From Paracoccus aestuariivivens (GTDB lineage Bacteria > Pseudomonadota > Alphaproteobacteria > Rhodobacterales > Rhodobacteraceae), in the NCBI RefSeq assembly GCF_009711225.1, contig NZ_WMIE01000006.1:62001-126000 (forward strand): DNA of 64,000 nucleotides. The letters run 5' to 3'. Numbering within the stretch: the stretch's first letter is position 1; each line of letters starts with the position of its first letter. Shown here piece by piece: positions 62,388-64,000 of this stretch. The position numbers were made by a program, and so were the translations under genes. The notes beneath the pieces were generated by a model. The model had not been told where the DNA came from, ran no database searches, and was given only the letters and a program-made list of their open reading frames with translations.

Positions 62388-63401
62388 ATGAACGACCGCA
62401 AGATCCGCTGGGGCGTGCTGTCCACCGCCAATATCGGCCTGACCAAGGTGATCCCCGCCATCATGAAATCGCCTCATTCCGAGGTGGTGGCGATTGCCTC
62501 CAGAAGCGAGGCCACGGCCCGCGCGGCGGCGGACCGCTTGGGCATTCCCCGCGCCTACGGCTCGTACGAGGCCCTGATCGACGACCCGGAAATCGACGCG
62601 ATCTACAACCCCCTGCCGAACCATCTGCATGTGCCGCTGACCTTGGCGGCCAATGCGGCGGGCAAGCATGTCCTGTGCGAAAAGCCCATCGCAATCACCG
62701 CGGACGAGGCCGCGCAACTGCGCGCGGCGCGCAAGGACCGTCTGATCCTTGAAGCGTTCATGGTGCGCTTCCACCGCCAATGGCAGCGGGCGTCCGAAAT
62801 CGTCGCCTCGGGCGAGTTGGGCGAGGTCCGTCTGATCCGCGCGCTGTTCACCTATTTCAACGCCGATCCCGCCAATGTGCGCAATCAGGCCGGTATCGGC
62901 GGTGGCGGCATTCTGGATATCGGCTGCTATCCGGTCACGGCGGGGCGCTATTTCTTCGATGCCGAGCCGGTGCGCGTCGTGGCAATGGTCGAACGCGATC
63001 CCGATTTCGGCACCGACCGTATGGCCAGCGCCATCGCCGATTTCGGTCAGGCCCGTCAGCTGGTCTTCAGCGTCTCGACCCAGCTTGTCCGCGCCCAGTC
63101 GCTGGAAATCGTCGGCACCAAGGGTCGGGTCGAGATCCTGATCCCCTTCAACCCCGCCGCAGATGCCTCGACCGCGATCCTTGTCGATCATGGCGAAGCG
63201 CCCGACGGATCGCTTTCCCGTCGCGAGATCATGCCGCCCTCGGATCAATATGCCGACATGGCCGAAGCCTTCGCGCTTGCGGCTTTGGGGCAGGACGCTT
63301 TGCCTTGGGGCGTCGAGGACGCGATCCGCTCGATGCGGGTGCTGGATGCGCTGCGCGAAAGCGAAGTCACCGACGGCTGGGTCAAGGTGGTCGCCGATTG
63401 A
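62388..63401 (+). CDS. Gfo/Idh/MocA family NAD(P) dehydrogenase
   Basis: The 337-residue protein has the Rossmann N terminus IRWGVLSTANIGLTKVIPAIM, ASRSEATARAAADRLGIPRAYGSYEAL, the catalytic lysine in HVLCEKPIA, and a C-terminal sugar-type domain with GGGGILDIGCYPVTAGRYFF. It oxidises or reduces a sugar, inositol or related polyol. AGAGGAAG precedes the ATG. A LacI-family regulator follows on the same strand, which makes a sugar or polyol role likely. Confidence 0.88.
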   Translation: MNDRKIRWGVLSTANIGLTKVIPAIMKSPHSEVVAIASRSEATARAAADRLGIPRAYGSYEALIDDPEIDAIYNPLPNHLHVPLTLAANAAGKHVLCEKPIAITADEAAQLRAARKDRLILEAFMVRFHRQWQRASEIVASGELGEVRLIRALFTYFNADPANVRNQAGIGGGGILDIGCYPVTAGRYFFDAEPVRVVAMVERDPDFGTDRMASAIADFGQARQLVFSVSTQLVRAQSLEIVGTKGRVEILIPFNPAADASTAILVDHGEAPDGSLSRREIMPPSDQYADMAEAFALAALGQDALPWGVEDAIRSMRVLDALRESEVTDGWVKVVAD

Positions 63402-63458
63402 CCGCCATCCCGCGCATCCGCCGATCTGTTCCGGCAAAACGGTTTGATGTGACAAGAG

Positions 63459-63478
63459 TTTGAGTTACGGTGCTCAAA
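63459..63478. promoter_or_regulatory. Palindrome TTTGAG-N8-CTCAAA with CG centre, candidate LacI operator
   Basis: Perfect six-base arms centre on C-G between positions 63468 and 63469, the pattern of LacI-family sites. It lies 18 bases before the GTG of the LacI regulator, in the correct place for autoregulation. Confidence 0.5.
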
Positions 63479-63496
63479 AAATTGCGGAGGTTCGAA

Positions 63497-64000
63497 GTGA
63501 CGCGAGAGTTGGGCGGCGGCCGGACAGCGAGTGGTGTGGTCGGGCGACCGACCGTGCATGACGTCGCGCGCGAGGCAGGGGTCAGTCTGGCGACCGTGGA
63601 CCGCGTCCTGAACGAACGTCCGGGGGTGCGCAAGGTGACCGCCCAGCGGGTCGCCGACGCGATGGAGCGGCTTGGCTACCAGCGCGACATGGCGGCGGCC
63701 AACCTGTCTAAACGCCGCCATTACCGGCTGGTCTTCATTCTGGCCGCCGGAACGAACAGCTTCATGCATATGCTGCGCGATGCGGTGTCGGGAACGGCCT
63801 CGTTCACCAGCGCGGACCGGATCGAACTGGAGACGATCCTTGTGCCGCCCTTTGACGGGCCCGCGCTGGCCGCGGCGCTTGACCGGCTGGACACCAGCCG
63901 TATCGAGGGCGTGGCCATGGTGGCGACCGACGCGCCGGAAGTGCGCGACGCCATCGCCCGACTGGTAGCCAAGGGCATCCATGTGCTGACGCTGGTATCG
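63497..64000 (+). CDS. LacI family transcriptional regulator, N-terminal part
   Basis: The gene is cut by the window edge; 168 codons are present with no stop. The product has the LacI helix-turn-helix PTVHDVAREAGVSLATVDRVLNERPGVRKVTAQRVADAMERLGY. A periplasmic-binding-type effector domain follows (YRLVFILAAGTNSFMHMLRDAVSG). GTG at 63497 is chosen since GGAGG stands 6 bases upstream. It probably controls the upstream Gfo/Idh/MocA gene and itself through the palindrome at 63459-63478. The ligand is a sugar or inositol-like molecule by inference. Confidence 0.88.
   Translation, partial: MTRELGGGRTASGVVGRPTVHDVAREAGVSLATVDRVLNERPGVRKVTAQRVADAMERLGYQRDMAAANLSKRRHYRLVFILAAGTNSFMHMLRDAVSGTASFTSADRIELETILVPPFDGPALAAALDRLDTSRIEGVAMVATDAPEVRDAIARLVAKGIHVLTLVS

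Noticed and set aside
1-64000. tRNA, rRNA, CRISPR, insertion-sequence or prophage signatures
   Set aside because: No tRNA-like clover leaf, spaced repeats, transposase or integrase motifs were found on reading both strands.

Overview
The window is a compact, GC-rich chromosomal segment of an alphaproteobacterium. It is most likely Rhodobacteraceae, probably Paracoccus or a close relative. The evidence is the codon and base style, a bioBFDAGC operon followed by a BioR-type GntR regulator with TTATAGATAA-type BioR boxes, an NnrS/flavohaemoprotein pair and many ABC-type amine and amino-acid uptake systems. I see no rRNA, tRNA, transposase, integrase, CRISPR array or replication origin. This reads as ordinary chromosome dominated by catabolic and regulatory genes.

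Layout. 1-2.8 kb: end of a flavohaemoprotein, nnrS and an AI-2E family permease. 2.8-12.1 kb: a minus-strand locus with a RidA-like protein, a polar amino-acid ABC transporter (ATPase, two permeases, binding protein) and hydantoinase/oxoprolinase subunits HyuA and HyuB. It is bracketed by two GntR/FCD regulators. 12.1-16.2 kb: housekeeping and hypothetical genes (DUF1810, a zinc-less MDR oxidoreductase, a glyoxalase-related protein, a TTC38-like repeat protein, a DUF1127 peptide). 16.4-20.6 kb: a BTAD/TolB/TPR regulator, an alpha/beta-hydrolase fused to a LuxR HTH, and a methyltransferase. 20.6-23.0 kb: a divergent MAPEG/TetR pair and an ArgE-like deacetylase.

23.2-50.5 kb is a large amine and amino-acid-derivative catabolic region. 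It holds two aldehyde dehydrogenases and a tartrate/malate-type dehydrogenase, three DAO-fold FAD oxidoreductases and two HAD type II proteins. It also holds a class III aminotransferase, a GhrA reductase, two tandem-domain GNATs, a GMC oxidoreductase, a dipeptide-type ABC transporter and a spermidine/putrescine-type ABC transporter, with Lrp/AsnC and LysR regulators. Several promoters in the first half carry the same palindrome, (GG)CGGCA-N5-TGCCG(CC), which suggests one regulon. The Lrp/AsnC protein is the best local candidate regulator.

50.7-54.4 kb: an SBP56/methanethiol oxidase gene, a polytopic membrane protein, two exported proteins (DUF2092 and a histidine-rich protein) and CsbD. 54.7-60.7 kb: the translationally coupled biotin operon bioB-F-D-A-G-C and bioR, with three BioR-like boxes spaced exactly 91 bp apart. 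60.8-64 kb: a MATE exporter, a Gfo/Idh/MocA dehydrogenase and the start of a LacI-type regulator cut by the window edge.

All functional calls come from reading motifs and context. No database search was run.
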